From: Streptomyces sp. TLI_235
Lineage (GTDB): Bacteria; Actinomycetota; Actinomycetes; Streptomycetales; Streptomycetaceae
NCBI GenBank assembly: GCA_002300355.1
Contig: NSGV01000001.1
Span: 310,001 to 374,000, forward strand
Direction: 5' to 3'
Length of the DNA stretch: 64,000 nucleotides
Positions 11,718 through 19,954 of this stretch are shown piece by piece. Positions within the stretch are counted from its first letter, which is position 1. Each line of letters begins with the position of its first letter. Both the position numbers and the translations under genes were made by a program. The notes under the pieces were generated by a model. That model did no database searches and was not told the DNA's origin. It was given only the letters and a program-made list of their open reading frames with translations.

Positions 11718-12662
11718 TCAGGCCACTCGCAGGGTGAGGGCCGCGGTGTGCAGCTGCCCGGCGGTCTGGAACTGCAGGTGGACGCGCCAGTTCCCGGGCT
11801 TGGCGAGCATGGCGTGGAAGGTCAGGGTGGGGCCGCCGCCACCCGCCCTGACCGGGGTGATCGGGTGGAGGTGGGCCAGCGCCAGGTCGCCCTCGTGGAA
11901 GGCGCTGAGGTGGGCGTAGCTGCCGAGGTACGGCTGGAGGTCGGTGACCGGCCGCCCGTCCGGGGCGGTGACGGTGACGGTGAGCGGGAAGGCCTCCTCC
12001 GCCGTCGGGTCCGCCTGAACGGTGACGGTATGGCCGTCGACCTCGGTGCTCGCCGCCGCGGCGGGCAGCGGCACCGCGGTGGCCGGGCCGGGCACGGTGA
12101 CGGTGCGGCCGAGGACGTACTCGGTGCCCCGGTGCGGCCCGCCGGCCGGCGTGAACTCGGTGTACAGCCGCCAGGTGCCTGGTCCGAGGGCGGCGAGGTC
12201 GGCCGTCCAGGTGCCGTCGGCGGCCATCGCCGGGTGCAGGTGCCGGTACCCGGTGAGGTCCGAGCGGATCGCGTAGAAGTGGAGCCGCTTCGTCTGGGAT
12301 TCCGCGAAGTCGGTGACCGGCCGACCGTCCGGGCCTGTCACGGTGAACGCATAGCCGGCCGGCCCGCCCGCCGGGAGGGTCGTCATGCGGGAGTCCAGTC
12401 GGTAGCCGTCGCGTTCGGCGGCGAGGCCGTCGGTGCCCGCGGTGCCGGCCATGCCGTGCCTGCCGGACCTCCCCGGCGACGCCGCCGCACCGTGGTCCAT
12501 GCCCGGCATGGCGGCGTGCTCGGCCTGCGCGGACTGGCCCTGCCCTGCCGGGCTCTCGGCGGACGACCCCTGCGCGGACACCCCCAGCAGGGCGACGGAA
12601 CCGATCGCCAGGGCGAGGGAGCAGGCGAGGAGCGGGCGGTGGCCCTTCCAGTCTCGTGTCAC
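11718..12662 (-). CDS. secreted/anchored Met-His-rich protein of the copper island
   Basis: A 314-residue exported protein. GTG 12662 follows GAAAGG. An N-terminal membrane helix or signal (about 10-30) precedes a low-complexity stretch with M-P-G-M-D-H and H-G-M motifs (about 45-75). Two beta-rich repeats follow, each containing G-P/A-P-D-G-R-P-V-T-D (about 108 and 238) and His-rich strands such as Y-R-H-L-H-P and A-H-L-H-P. Proteins of this layout are usually annotated as hypothetical, often next to copper genes. The Met/His motifs and context suggest extracytoplasmic copper binding. No enzyme motif was seen. Confidence 0.65.
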   Translation of the reverse strand: MTRDWKGHRPLLACSLALAIGSVALLGVSAQGSSAESPAGQGQSAQAEHAAMPGMDHGAAASPGRSGRHGMAGTAGTDGLAAERDGYRLDSRMTTLPAGGPAGYAFTVTGPDGRPVTDFAESQTKRLHFYAIRSDLTGYRHLHPAMAADGTWTADLAALGPGTWRLYTEFTPAGGPHRGTEYVLGRTVTVPGPATAVPLPAAAASTEVDGHTVTVQADPTAEEAFPLTVTVTAPDGRPVTDLQPYLGSYAHLSAFHEGDLALAHLHPITPVRAGGGGPTLTFHAMLAKPGNWRVHLQFQTAGQLHTAALTLRVA

Positions 12663-12785
12663 GGTGAGCCTTTCGAGCGTTCGGGGCGCCCGGTCTTCGG
12701 GCCGCCCCACCCAGGAGATCCGCGGGGGCCGCTCCGATAACGGAAAAGTCGACCGGTCTTCCCCGCCCGGGCCGAGACCGTCGGA

Positions 12786-12823
12786 CCGCGGCGGCCGCTC
12801 CCGTTCGGGGACGGCCGCCGCGG
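12786..12823 (-). terminator. 12-bp perfect stem-loop downstream of the superoxide dismutase gene
   Basis: CCGCGGCGGCCG (12786-12797) pairs perfectly with CGGCCGCCGCGG (12812-12823) around a 14-base loop. It lies about 40 bp past the sodF stop on that gene's strand and before the start of the Met/His-rich gene, so it probably ends the sodF transcript. Confidence 0.6.
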
Positions 12824-12861
12824 CCCGGTGGCGGCAGCACTGCTCGACGGCCGCCGCACGG

Positions 12862-13464
12862 TCAGCCCCGGGTGGCGGCGGCGTAGCGCGCGGTGACGTC
12901 CTGCCAGTTGACGACGTCCCACAGGCGCTCGACGTAGTCCGGGCGGACGTTCCTGTACTGCAGGTAGTAGGCGTGCTCCCAGGCGTCGAAGGCCAGCAGC
13001 GGGGTGGTGCCCTGGCCGACGTTGCCGTGGTGGTCGTAGACCTGCTCGACGATCAGGCGCTTGCCGAGCGGCTCCCAGGAGAGGATGCCCCAGCCGCTGC
13101 CCTGGACGCCGACGGTGGCGGTGGTCAGCTGCTTCCTGAACGCCTCGAAGGAGCCGAAGTGCTCGGTGATGGCGTCGGCCAGGACCCCGTCCGGGCGGTC
13201 GCCGCCCTCCGGCGAGAGGTTCTCCCAGAAGAGCGAGTGCAGGACGTGGCCGGAAAGGTTGAAGGCCAGCGCCTTCTGCAGGCCGACCAGGCCGCCGAGC
13301 TGCTCCTTGTCGCGGGCCTCGGCGAGCTGCTCCAGCGTCAGGTTCGCACCGTTGACGTAGGCCTGGTGGTGCTTGGAGTGGTGCAGCTCCAGGATCTCGG
13401 CGGACATGGCGCGCTCGAGCGCGGAGTAGTCGTACGGCAGGTCGGGAAGCGAGTAGGTGCTCAT
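12862..13464 (-). CDS. sodF: superoxide dismutase, Fe/Mn family
   Basis: A 200-residue Fe/Mn superoxide dismutase. Metal ligands visible are His28 in E-L-H-H-S-K-H-H, the His of G-H-V-L-H-S-L-F-W near residue 80, and Asp and His in [11 protein letters not shown] near 162-166. It dismutates superoxide in the cytoplasm. ATG 13464 follows GAAAGGGG. In Streptomyces the iron enzyme is repressed by the nickel regulator Nur when nickel is plentiful, and a Nur-like repeat lies just upstream. Iron rather than manganese is therefore inferred from the promoter as well as the family; the sequence alone does not settle the metal. Confidence 0.93.
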   Translation of the reverse strand: MSTYSLPDLPYDYSALERAMSAEILELHHSKHHQAYVNGANLTLEQLAEARDKEQLGGLVGLQKALAFNLSGHVLHSLFWENLSPEGGDRPDGVLADAITEHFGSFEAFRKQLTTATVGVQGSGWGILSWEPLGKRLIVEQVYDHHGNVGQGTTPLLAFDAWEHAYYLQYRNVRPDYVERLWDVVNWQDVTARYAAATRG

Positions 13465-13507
13465 GGCGGACACGGCCCCTTTCGACGATGGTGGTGATCG
13501 TGCCGGG

Positions 13508-13533
13508 GCAACACTATTGCGCAATACTTGCAA
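13508..13533 (-). promoter_or_regulatory. Nur-like box upstream of sodF
   Basis: TTGCGCAATACTTGCAA (13517-13533) contains two TTGC half-sites 11 bp apart, preceded by an inverted GCAA at 13508-13511. Paired TTGC half-sites of this kind are the recognition element of the Fur-family nickel regulator Nur in front of Streptomyces sodF. It lies 44-69 bp upstream of the ATG, a suitable operator position. The nur gene is not in the window. Confidence 0.6.
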
Positions 13534-13726
13534 CAGAGAAAGCAGGGCTTCAGCATGTTCAGTGCGGGACGTGGGCCAGTCGGCTGCGCGGGGCGCCTGC
13601 CCTTCCGCCGACGACCGGACCGACGTTCACCGGTTCGGGGCGGCCCGCCCGCCCGCACCCACACCCGCCGGGGTGGCCGAACAGACATGCGGCAGGCGGT
13701 CGTCGGACGCGGGAGCCGCCGGACCG

Positions 13727-14578
13727 TCAGCCGTGACCGAACCTGAGCACCACGATGCCGGCCAGCACCGCGGCACCGGCGGCCAGCCGGGACCGGCCGA
13801 GGGGTTCCCGCAGGACGAACGCGCCGATCAGGGCGGCGATCAGGATGCTGGTCTCCCGCAGGGCGGCGATCGCGGCCAGGTCACCGACCGTCTGGGCCCA
13901 CACGACCAGCCCGTACGCGGCCAGCGACATCACCCCACCGGCCAGGCCCGGCCACGGCCGTCGGCGCATCGCGGCGAGCAGCGGCCGCCCGCGGACGGCG
14001 AACGCGACCAGCAGCATCGCCGCGCTCTGGGCGAGGAACATCCAGGCCAGGTAGCCCGCGGTGCCGTCCGCCCGGCGGACGCCGGTGCCGTCCACCACCG
14101 TGTATCCGGCGATCAGCAGGCCGGTGCCCAGCGCGGCGGCGATGGCGGGCAGTTGGGCACGCCCGGGCGGGCCGCCGGCGAACGCCAGCCCGGCCAGACC
14201 GAGCGAGATCACCAGCACACCGGCTGCCTGCCCGGCGGGCAGCGGCCGGCCGAGCACCGTGACCGACAGCAGCGCGACGACCAGCGGCGAGGTGCCACGG
14301 GCGATCGGATACATCTGCCCGAAATCGCCCAGCCGGTAGGCCTGGAGCAGCAGCAACTGGTAGCCGACCTGGAGTGCGGTCGATGCGGCGATGAACGGCC
14401 AGGCCGCCGGATCCGGCAGCGGAACGAGACAGGCGAGCAGTGCGCCACAGCCGAGCGTGGCGGTGTTCATCAGCGCGAACCCGGCCAGTCTGTCGACGGT
14501 GCGGTGCGCCATGGCATTCCACAGCGCGTGCAGCAGGGCGGCGGCGAGGACGACGAACGGAACCGCTTCCCGCGCCAC
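13727..14578 (-). CDS. EamA/DMT-superfamily membrane transporter
   Basis: A 283-residue integral membrane protein with about ten helices arranged as two EamA repeats (roughly 5-140 and 145-282). R-G-T-S-P-L-V-V in the first half and R-E-T-S-I-L-I-A in the second are the matching repeat motifs. Drug/metabolite transporters of this size export metabolites or small drugs; the substrate cannot be read from sequence. GTG 14578 follows a GGGGG site. It lies upstream of the sodF control region on the same strand, with no evident link to it. Confidence 0.85.
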   Translation of the reverse strand: MAREAVPFVVLAAALLHALWNAMAHRTVDRLAGFALMNTATLGCGALLACLVPLPDPAAWPFIAASTALQVGYQLLLLQAYRLGDFGQMYPIARGTSPLVVALLSVTVLGRPLPAGQAAGVLVISLGLAGLAFAGGPPGRAQLPAIAAALGTGLLIAGYTVVDGTGVRRADGTAGYLAWMFLAQSAAMLLVAFAVRGRPLLAAMRRRPWPGLAGGVMSLAAYGLVVWAQTVGDLAAIAALRETSILIAALIGAFVLREPLGRSRLAAGAAVLAGIVVLRFGHG

Positions 14579-14823
14579 AGGACCCCCTTCCAGGCCAAAG
14601 ATGTATAGCCAACTTCACCCATCCAACCGGCCCGAACGGCACCCCGTCAACCGACCGGCCCGCCCGCACCCCTAGGAGGCGCCCCACCCGGGGATGCGTG
14701 GGTCACCTAGGGACTTGCCCTGATGCCCGCACCGAGGTCGCTCCCCTACCGTCGTGCGTAGTGCCGGGCCTCCGGCCGGCCGGTCCGGATCGCACCGCAC
14801 TCGCGCACCACAGGGGGATTTCG

Positions 14824-15798
14824 ATGAAGGCGATTGTCCAGGACGGCTACGGCTCACCCGATGTCTTGAAGCTCAGGGAGGTCGACAGACCGGTTGTCGC
14901 GGATCACGAGGTTCTGGTGCGGGTCCACGCGGCCTCGCTCAATGCCCGGGACTGGCACATCATGCGCGGCGATCCGTACCTGGCACGCCTGGCGTTCGGA
15001 CTGGGCGGGCCGAAGGCGAGGATTCGGGGCTCGGACTTCGCAGGTCGGGTGGAAGCAGTGGGCAGGAGCGTGACGCGCTTCCGTCCCGGTGACGAGGTGT
15101 TCGGCGAAGCCGACGGGGCATTCGCCGAGTACGTGTGTGCTCCGGACACCGTGGTGGAGCCGAAGCCGGCCGGCCTGTCGTTTGAGCAGGCAGCCGCGAT
15201 GCCGCTGGCGGGGAACACCGCCCTGATCGGCCTGCGGGACCTGGGGCGGGTGGGGCCGGGGCAGCAGGTGCTGATCAATGGCGCGTCAGGCGGTGTCGGC
15301 ACCTTCGCCGTGCAGATCGCCAAGGCGCTCGGCGCGGAGGTGACCGGCGTCTGCAGTACAAGGAACCTCGAACTGGTCGGGTCCATGGGCGCGGATCACC
15401 TCATCGACTACACCCAGGAGGACTTCACCCGGAACGGACGACAGTACGACGTCGTGTTCGACCTGGTGGGGAACCGTTCACTGACCGAGTGCCGACGGGC
15501 GCTGACACCCGAGGGAAGGCTCGTCCTCTCCGGCGGAGGCGTGTCGGAGGGCGGGAGTCTCGTCGGGCCGATGGGTCTCATCATCAAGGGCAAGGCGATG
15601 TCCCCCTTCGTCCGCCACCGGCTGCTCGTTCTGACGGCGAAGCCGGCCAAGGAGAACCTGGCTGCGCTGCGGGAGTTCGCCGAATCCGGGAAGCTCACCC
15701 CGGTCATCGACCGGACCTACCCCTTGAGCGAGGTACCCGATGCCATCGGGTACCTCGAAGTGGAGCACGCGCGCGCGAAGGTCGTCGTCACCGTGTGA
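14824..15798 (+). CDS. NAD(P)-dependent alcohol dehydrogenase / quinone oxidoreductase (zinc-free MDR)
   Basis: A 324-residue medium-chain dehydrogenase/reductase. It has an N-terminal GroES-like domain (about 1-125) and a Rossmann domain with G-A-S-G-G-V-G-T-F-A-V-Q near residue 158. The zinc-binding cysteines of classical alcohol dehydrogenases are absent and the quinone-oxidoreductase pattern N-G-A-S-G-G-V-G is present, so a zinc-independent NADPH reductase of quinones or enones is most likely. ATG 14824 starts directly before the GroES-like fold. It is divergent from the EamA gene. Confidence 0.88.
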   Translation: MKAIVQDGYGSPDVLKLREVDRPVVADHEVLVRVHAASLNARDWHIMRGDPYLARLAFGLGGPKARIRGSDFAGRVEAVGRSVTRFRPGDEVFGEADGAFAEYVCAPDTVVEPKPAGLSFEQAAAMPLAGNTALIGLRDLGRVGPGQQVLINGASGGVGTFAVQIAKALGAEVTGVCSTRNLELVGSMGADHLIDYTQEDFTRNGRQYDVVFDLVGNRSLTECRRALTPEGRLVLSGGGVSEGGSLVGPMGLIIKGKAMSPFVRHRLLVLTAKPAKENLAALREFAESGKLTPVIDRTYPLSEVPDAIGYLEVEHARAKVVVTV

Positions 15799-15944
15799 CG
15801 ACCTCTGGGCCCGCCATCTACGGACGTCCACGGCACCTCCCGCCGACGAACCTGCTGCACCGCGCCGGCGGGGAACCCGTCCGGACGCGGACGACGTCAT
15901 TGAGGCCGATGACGGACGGACAGCACGGACAGCGAGGACAGCGC

Positions 15945-16085
15945 ATGAAGCGGTTCACGAGAAGCGTGGCAGGGCAGTTCACCATCTCTGCGGTCGCCTG
16001 CCTGGTGCTCTTCACCGTCCTGTGGACGCTCGCAGCATGGGTGGTCGGTGAGTTCGTCGACGACCTGCCTCCCCTCCAGAAGTAG
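15945..16085 (+). CDS. small single-helix membrane protein
   Basis: A 46-residue protein from ATG 15945, preceded by GAGG. It has a basic N-terminus (K-R-F-T-R), one hydrophobic helix (about 13-36) and an acidic tail (E-F-V-D-D-L-P). An in-frame ATG at 15909 would add 12 polar residues with no better ribosome site. No family is recognised. It lies 147 bp after the oxidoreductase gene on the same strand. Confidence 0.45.
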   Translation: MKRFTRSVAGQFTISAVACLVLFTVLWTLAAWVVGEFVDDLPPLQK

Positions 16086-16265
16086 CAGCCCCGGCGCACT
16101 CGCCCGGCCATACCTCCACCGCCTGCCCGGCCTGGCGCGGGAGCGGTCAGGGCCGGCTGCGGCGCCATGGCTTGTCGTACGTACCGCCGCAGGTCCGGCA
16201 TCTCCTTGCACCGCTATCCGCGGGGGTAACGGTGCGAGGAACCGGGCCGGGCCGGACCGCGGCGG

Positions 16266-16490
16266 CTACACGTCGCACCTCTGCAGTAGCAGGCCCCCTG
16301 CCGGCAGGGCGAACGCGGACCACGCGGCGAGCGTGCCCGGGCCGGCCCATGGGCCGATGGGCAACCCGGGCAGATTGACGGTGGCTTGGATCGCGAGGCC
16401 GGCGGTCATCGGCGCGATCTGCTGAAGGTGGCGCTGCCACTCCGGATGACGGACCACCCGGGTGATGACCGGGAAGAGGTAGAGCAGCCC
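16266..16490 (-). pseudogene. C-terminal remnant of an ABC-2 type transporter permease
   Basis: The last 74 codons of a frame read like the end of an ABC-2 permease: a helix, then H-P-E-W-Q-R-H-L, P-M-T-A-G-L-A-I-Q-A-T and L-P-I-G-P-W-A-G, then a last helix ending L-L-L-Q-R-C-D-V. Upstream of L-Y-L-F the same frame turns into low-complexity sequence with no membrane helices, so the rest of the permease is missing. The break at about 16490 coincides with the end of an unrelated fragment. Confidence 0.55.
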
Positions 16491-16642
16491 AGGTTCTGCT
16501 GGCCGGACGGGAGCAGCACCAGCGTTGAGGTGGGCCGGCCGGGGAAGCGGGCGCGGACCCGTTCCTGCCGGGCGCGGATCAGCGCGGCGGTCGACTGGTG
16601 GATGGGCAGCTCGCGCCCGATCCGCTCGTCCGACCCTGTTCT
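16487..16642 (-). pseudogene. possible integrase/recombinase fragment abutting the permease remnant
   Basis: In a second minus-strand frame about 52 codons encode a segment with R-E-L-P-I-H-Q-S-T-A and R-V-R-A-R-F-P-G, ending L-V-L-L-P-S-G-Q-Q-N. This resembles the core of Streptomyces tyrosine-recombinase-like integrases, though no catalytic Arg-His-Arg-Tyr set is present. The similarity stops exactly where the permease remnant begins. Assignment from memory of the family; modest confidence. Confidence 0.35.
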
Positions 16643-16750
16643 CCGGGCCGCGCCCGCTACCGTGCGCCTGCCCCGGTCCCCTCCGGGCATTCCCGCTGAC
16701 CGGTGGAGACGTACCGGAGGCCGGAACTCGGCGGGAAGTCCGGCCCGCCC

Positions 16751-16899
16751 TCACCCGCCGGGAGTCTCGTCCCACACGATCCGCTGCACGGACCCCGCCG
16801 CGATCCACATCTCCGCCCCGCCACCCGTCCGGACCCGCACCCACCGGCCCGTCACCCGCACCCGCCCGCTCACGTGCGCCGCCGCCGTCTCGACACCCG
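16751..16899 (-). pseudogene. 3' part of a 70-residue gene split by the IS21-family element
   Basis: Reading the minus strand from 16894 to the TGA at 16751 gives 47 codons containing T-A-A-A-H-V-S-G-R-V, M-W-I-A-A-G-S-V-Q-R-I-V-W and a final D-E-T-P-G-G. Joined to 19255-19187 with one copy of the 5-bp duplication, it forms an uninterrupted 70-codon gene. No function is recognised. The intact peptide has a Lys-rich start and an R-V-R-V-T-G-R-W-V-R-V strand pattern. Confidence 0.75.
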
Positions 16900-16917
16900 T
16901 GTCGGCAACGGCTGAAA
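16900..16917 (+). repeat. left terminal inverted repeat of the IS21-family element
   Basis: Eighteen bases starting TGTCGGC, matching the reverse complement of 19169-19186 at 16 positions. ACCCG immediately outside is repeated at the other end. Confidence 0.85.
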
Positions 16918-16964
16918 TCGGGCCGGTCTGATCGGGTCAATCGTGGGCCATCGTGCGGTCTTGT

Positions 16965-17809
16965 TCAGTCGTTGCTGGTGGTCGGGGTGCGGCCGAGTTC
17001 GCGGCCGCGCATGCGGTAGGACTCGCCTTTGAGGGAGTGGACCTCGGCGTGGTGGACGAGTCGGTCGATCATGGCGGCGGCGACGGTCTCGTCACCGAAG
17101 GTCTCTCCCCAGCGCCCGAAGGGCTTGTTCGAGGTGACGATCACGCTGGCCCTCTCGTAGCGGTTCGAGATCAGCTGGAAGAACAGGTTCGCGGCCTCCG
17201 GTTCGAACGGGATGTAGCCGACCTCGTCGATCACGATCAGCGGGTAACGGCCGAGCCTGACCAGTTCGTCCTGGAGCCGGCCGGCCTGGTGGGCTGCGGC
17301 GAGACGGTCGACCCACTGGGAGGCGGTGGCGAACGCGACCCGGTGCCCGGCCTGGCAGGCCCGGACCGCGAGTCCGGTGGCGAGGTGGGTCTTGCCGGTG
17401 CCCGGCGGTCCGAGGAAGACCACGTTCTCCTTGGCCGCTATGAAGTCCAATGTTCCCAGATGGGCGAGTTGTTGGCGCGTCATGCCCGCAGATGGGCGAG
17501 GTCGAGCTCCTCGATGGTCTTGACCGCCGGGAAGCGGGCCGCGCGGATGCGGCCCTCGCCGCCGTGGCTGTCCCGGGCCGAGACCTCGCGCTGCAGGCAG
17601 GCGACCAGGTACTCGGTGTGGGTCCAGGACTCCGCTTGGGCGCGCTCGGCCAGGCGCTCGGCGGCGTCGAGCAGCGCGGGGGCCTTCATCGCGCGGGCGA
17701 GGAAGGCCAGGTCGGCGGCGGTCTGCCGGCCCGTTCGGGCCGCCTGGCCGTTCTGCTTGGCCGTGTCGGTCGTGGTGGTGCGACTGGTGGCGGTCGCGGT
17801 GCGGGTCAT
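16965..17809 (-). pseudogene. istB: IS21-family helper ATPase IstB, interrupted by a frameshift
   Basis: IstB is the AAA+ ATPase that assists the IstA transposase. The N-terminal part (17809-17480, from an ATG overlapping the istA stop as TGATG) ends K-T-I-E-E-L-D-L-A-H-L-R-A-stop. The remainder (17483-16965) starts at an overlapping ATG and carries Walker A G-P-P-G-T-G-K-T-H and Walker B L-I-V-I-D-E-V. Adding one base at about 17482 would fuse both into a normal IstB of about 281 residues. It is therefore a 1-base deletion, a sequencing error, or a coupled two-protein arrangement through ATGA. No obvious slippery heptamer is present. Confidence 0.8.
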
Positions 17810-19077
17810 CAGGTGTCCTCCTTTCCGGCGCCGCCCTCGATGAGGGTGAACATGCGGTCGTAGGAGTGGAGTTCGCGTTGCTCGACCTCGATGCCGAGGC
17901 TGTCCGGGGCCAGGAGTGCGGCCCGGGCGGCGTGCGCGCGGGCGGCCTGCTGGTGGGTGACCTCGCCTCGCAGGGCGTTGGCCGCGGCGGCGTGCTCGGG
18001 GTCGGTCAGGGTCTGGTGTCTGGCCCAGCAGCGGGTGTGCCGGGCGACGATGTCGTTGCCGCAGGTGACGGTGATCTCCTCGTTGTCTGCGCGGACCATG
18101 ACGCGGTGGCCGATCGCGCGGGGGTGGACGGAGTAGTCGCAGGTGTCGACGCGGATGTAGTGGTCGCGGCCGAGGCGGGTGTGGAAACGCCACCAGTTGG
18201 GCGGGGTGACGGGCGGGACGGTGAGCATCGCGGCCCGGTCGGCCTCCCAGCGGTCCGCCGGCCGGGCGTCGATCGAGCGGTGCTGCCTGCGGTTGGCGAC
18301 CTGCAGCCAGGCGGTCAGCTGGGCGTTGAAGTCGTCAGGGCCGGTGAAGGTGCGGCCGGGCAGGAAACTGGTCTCCAGGTAGCCGTTCGCGCGCTCGACC
18401 AGGCCCTTCGCCTCGGGGTCGCGGGGCCGGCAGAGATGCACCCTGACCGCGAGCAGGCCGGCGAACGCGGCGAACTCGCTGGTCGGTCTGCCTTTGCCGA
18501 CCCCCGGCTCGTTGTCCCAGACCAGCATCTTGGGAACGGCGCCCCAGCCGTCGGCCAATAGCCGCCAGTGGCCGTCGATCAGGTCGCCGCTCTGCCTCGA
18601 GGGCAGCATCCGGGCGGTGATCACCCGCGAATACCCGGAGACGATGACCAGAACCGGCGGCCGCCCGCACTGCCCATAGCCCACCGGGATGTCCACCGGC
18701 GGGAACCACAGGTCGCACTGGGCGAGCTCGCCCGGCTGATAGACCGTCCGCGAGACCGGATCAACGGGCAGGTAGGCCGGCCGCAGCTCGCGGACCCGTT
18801 CACGCAGGATCGTCAGGCCGCGCTCCCAGCCGATCCGCTCCGCGATCACCGTGACCGGCATCGTCGGAGTCTGCTTCAACAGCTCCCGGACTGCCGGCTC
18901 CACCGCGTCCACCGCCGAGCCCTTCAGCGGCCGCTGGTACTTCGGCGGTCGGTCCGAGGCCAGCGCCCGCGACACCGTGCCCCGAGAGATCCCCAGCTGC
19001 CGGGCCACAGCCCGGGCCGACAACCCCTCCGACCGGTGCAACCGGCGAATCTCGGCCCAGTCCTCCACACGGATCAC
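17809..19077 (-). CDS. istA: IS21-family transposase IstA
   Basis: A 422-residue DDE transposase. It has an N-terminal helix-turn-helix (S-A-R-A-V-A-R-Q-L-G-I-S-R-G-T-V, about 20-40). The catalytic triad is readable as D in C-D-L-W-F-P, D in V-W-D-N-E-P-G and E in G-L-V-E-R-A-N-G-Y-L-E. A C-terminal beta domain follows. I chose GTG 19077 because AGGAGG lies 8 bases upstream; the frame extends 15 codons further without a site. The stop overlaps the istB start. It mediates transposition of the surrounding 2.3-kb element and appears intact. Confidence 0.92.
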   Translation of the reverse strand: MIRVEDWAEIRRLHRSEGLSARAVARQLGISRGTVSRALASDRPPKYQRPLKGSAVDAVEPAVRELLKQTPTMPVTVIAERIGWERGLTILRERVRELRPAYLPVDPVSRTVYQPGELAQCDLWFPPVDIPVGYGQCGRPPVLVIVSGYSRVITARMLPSRQSGDLIDGHWRLLADGWGAVPKMLVWDNEPGVGKGRPTSEFAAFAGLLAVRVHLCRPRDPEAKGLVERANGYLETSFLPGRTFTGPDDFNAQLTAWLQVANRRQHRSIDARPADRWEADRAAMLTVPPVTPPNWWRFHTRLGRDHYIRVDTCDYSVHPRAIGHRVMVRADNEEITVTCGNDIVARHTRCWARHQTLTDPEHAAAANALRGEVTHQQAARAHAARAALLAPDSLGIEVEQRELHSYDRMFTLIEGGAGKEDT

Positions 19078-19168
19078 CCTCTCTTCCTCCTGACCTCCGA
19101 GCATTGAAGTCAGGATGATCAAGAGATCGCAGAGCGACCCTCTTTTGATCCGCCGTCCGTGGTCCTCG

Positions 19169-19186
19169 TTTCACCCGTCGCCGACA
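19169..19186 (-). repeat. right terminal inverted repeat of the IS21-family element
   Basis: On the minus strand it reads TGTCGGCGACGGGTGAAA. It differs from the left end at two of 18 positions and is followed outside by the duplicated ACCCG. Confidence 0.85.
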
Positions 19187-19255
19187 ACCCGCAACCGACC
19201 CCGGCCGGCAGTGCACCACCGCCGACGCCCATTTCGTCTTCTTCTTCGCACCCAT
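19187..19255 (-). pseudogene. 5' part of the 70-residue gene split by the IS21-family element
   Basis: ATG 19255 follows GGAGG nine bases upstream and opens 23 codons (M-G-A-K-K-K-T-K-W-A-S-A-V-V-H-C, then R-P-G-S-V-A-G) that run into the insertion point. Removing the element and one ACCCG joins this in frame to 16894-16751. The function is unknown. Confidence 0.75.
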
Positions 19256-19575
19256 ACCCACCAGCCTCCGGCCCGGCACGGACCGCCACCACCGCAGGGC
19301 CGCGCGCGCCGCGTCGCGCCGTGTGACGACCCCGACAGGCACGACCCCACGGGCACCGACTACCGGGAGGCCTACGCCGCCTCCCATGGACATCGCCCAC
19401 TGCAAGGACGGCGTCATCGTCGAGCTGTACACCTTCGTCAACGGGAGCAGCCAGCCCTCCCAGTCGGTCGGCGTGCAGCCGTCCGAGTGCCTTCCGGACG
19501 TCGCACGCGCAAAAGCAGCCCGGCCGGGGATGTCGTCCCGCACGAGAAGACCTCGCGACCACGAAGGAGACCAGC
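19256..19575. other. gene-poor stretch with a possible SnoaL-like fossil
   Basis: No intact gene. On the plus strand around 19350-19450, T-D-Y-R-E-A-Y-A-A lies in one frame and D-I-A-H-C-K-D-G-V-I-V-E-L in another. Together they faintly resemble the end of a SnoaL-like protein broken by a frameshift. This is weak evidence only. Confidence 0.25.
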
Positions 19576-19860
19576 GTGTACGCAGCTGTGCGGAGGTACG
19601 AAGGCGTGACCGATCCCGCGGAGGCGGGACGCCGAGTGGCCGAGGAGTTCCTGCCGCTCCTTCGCCGGGTTCCGGGGTTCGTCGCCTATTACTGGGTCGA
19701 TGCCGGGGACGGGGTCATGGCGTCCACCAGCGTCTTCGAGGACGAGGCCGGGGCCGAGCGCTCGATCGCGGAGGCAGCGGACTTCGTGCGGGACAACCTG
19801 GCGTCGCTGCTCCCCAACCCCCCTCAGGTCACGGCGGGTCAGGTGGTGGCTGCCGGGTAG
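19576..19860 (+). CDS. small ABM/dimeric alpha-beta barrel protein
   Basis: A 94-residue protein from GTG 19576, preceded by AAGGAG. The layout (V-R-R-Y-E-G-V strand, long helix, P-G-F-V-A-Y-Y-W strand, S-T-S-V-F-E-D-E-A-G-A strand-helix) is that of dimeric alpha/beta-barrel proteins, the fold of antibiotic-biosynthesis-type monooxygenases. No cofactor or catalytic residue is diagnostic, so it could be a quinol oxygenase or a stress protein. It lies downstream of the insertion sequence and appears intact. Confidence 0.6.
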   Translation: MYAAVRRYEGVTDPAEAGRRVAEEFLPLLRRVPGFVAYYWVDAGDGVMASTSVFEDEAGAERSIAEAADFVRDNLASLLPNPPQVTAGQVVAAG

Positions 19861-19954
19861 CGGCCCCGGGCCGGGGTCCTACGTCCTTCGCAGGAGACGG
19901 GACGAGGCCTCTGCCCCACGCCCGGGTGGTCGAAAGGCGCCTACGTTGATCCGC

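Larger units (their letters stand above)
16900..19186 (-). mobile_element. complete IS21-family insertion sequence, 2,287 bp
   Basis: Both ends are visible. The left terminal repeat TGTCGGCAACGGCTGAAA (16900-16917) is matched, inverted, at 19169-19186 by TGTCGGCGACGGGTGAAA: 16 of 18 identical, with the 5'-TG start usual for IS21. ACCCG flanks both sides (16895-16899 and 19187-19191), a 5-bp target duplication. Inside are istA and istB on the minus strand with the overlap usual for the family. The clean duplication and the reading frame restored by excision indicate a recent insertion. istB carries a frameshift, so transposition may now be blocked. Confidence 0.93.

Noticed and set aside
19117-19150. 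GATCAAGAG / CTCTTTTGATC inverted repeat as an insertion-sequence end
   Set aside because: The true ends with target duplication lie outside it at 16900 and 19186; the repeat is internal, upstream of istA.
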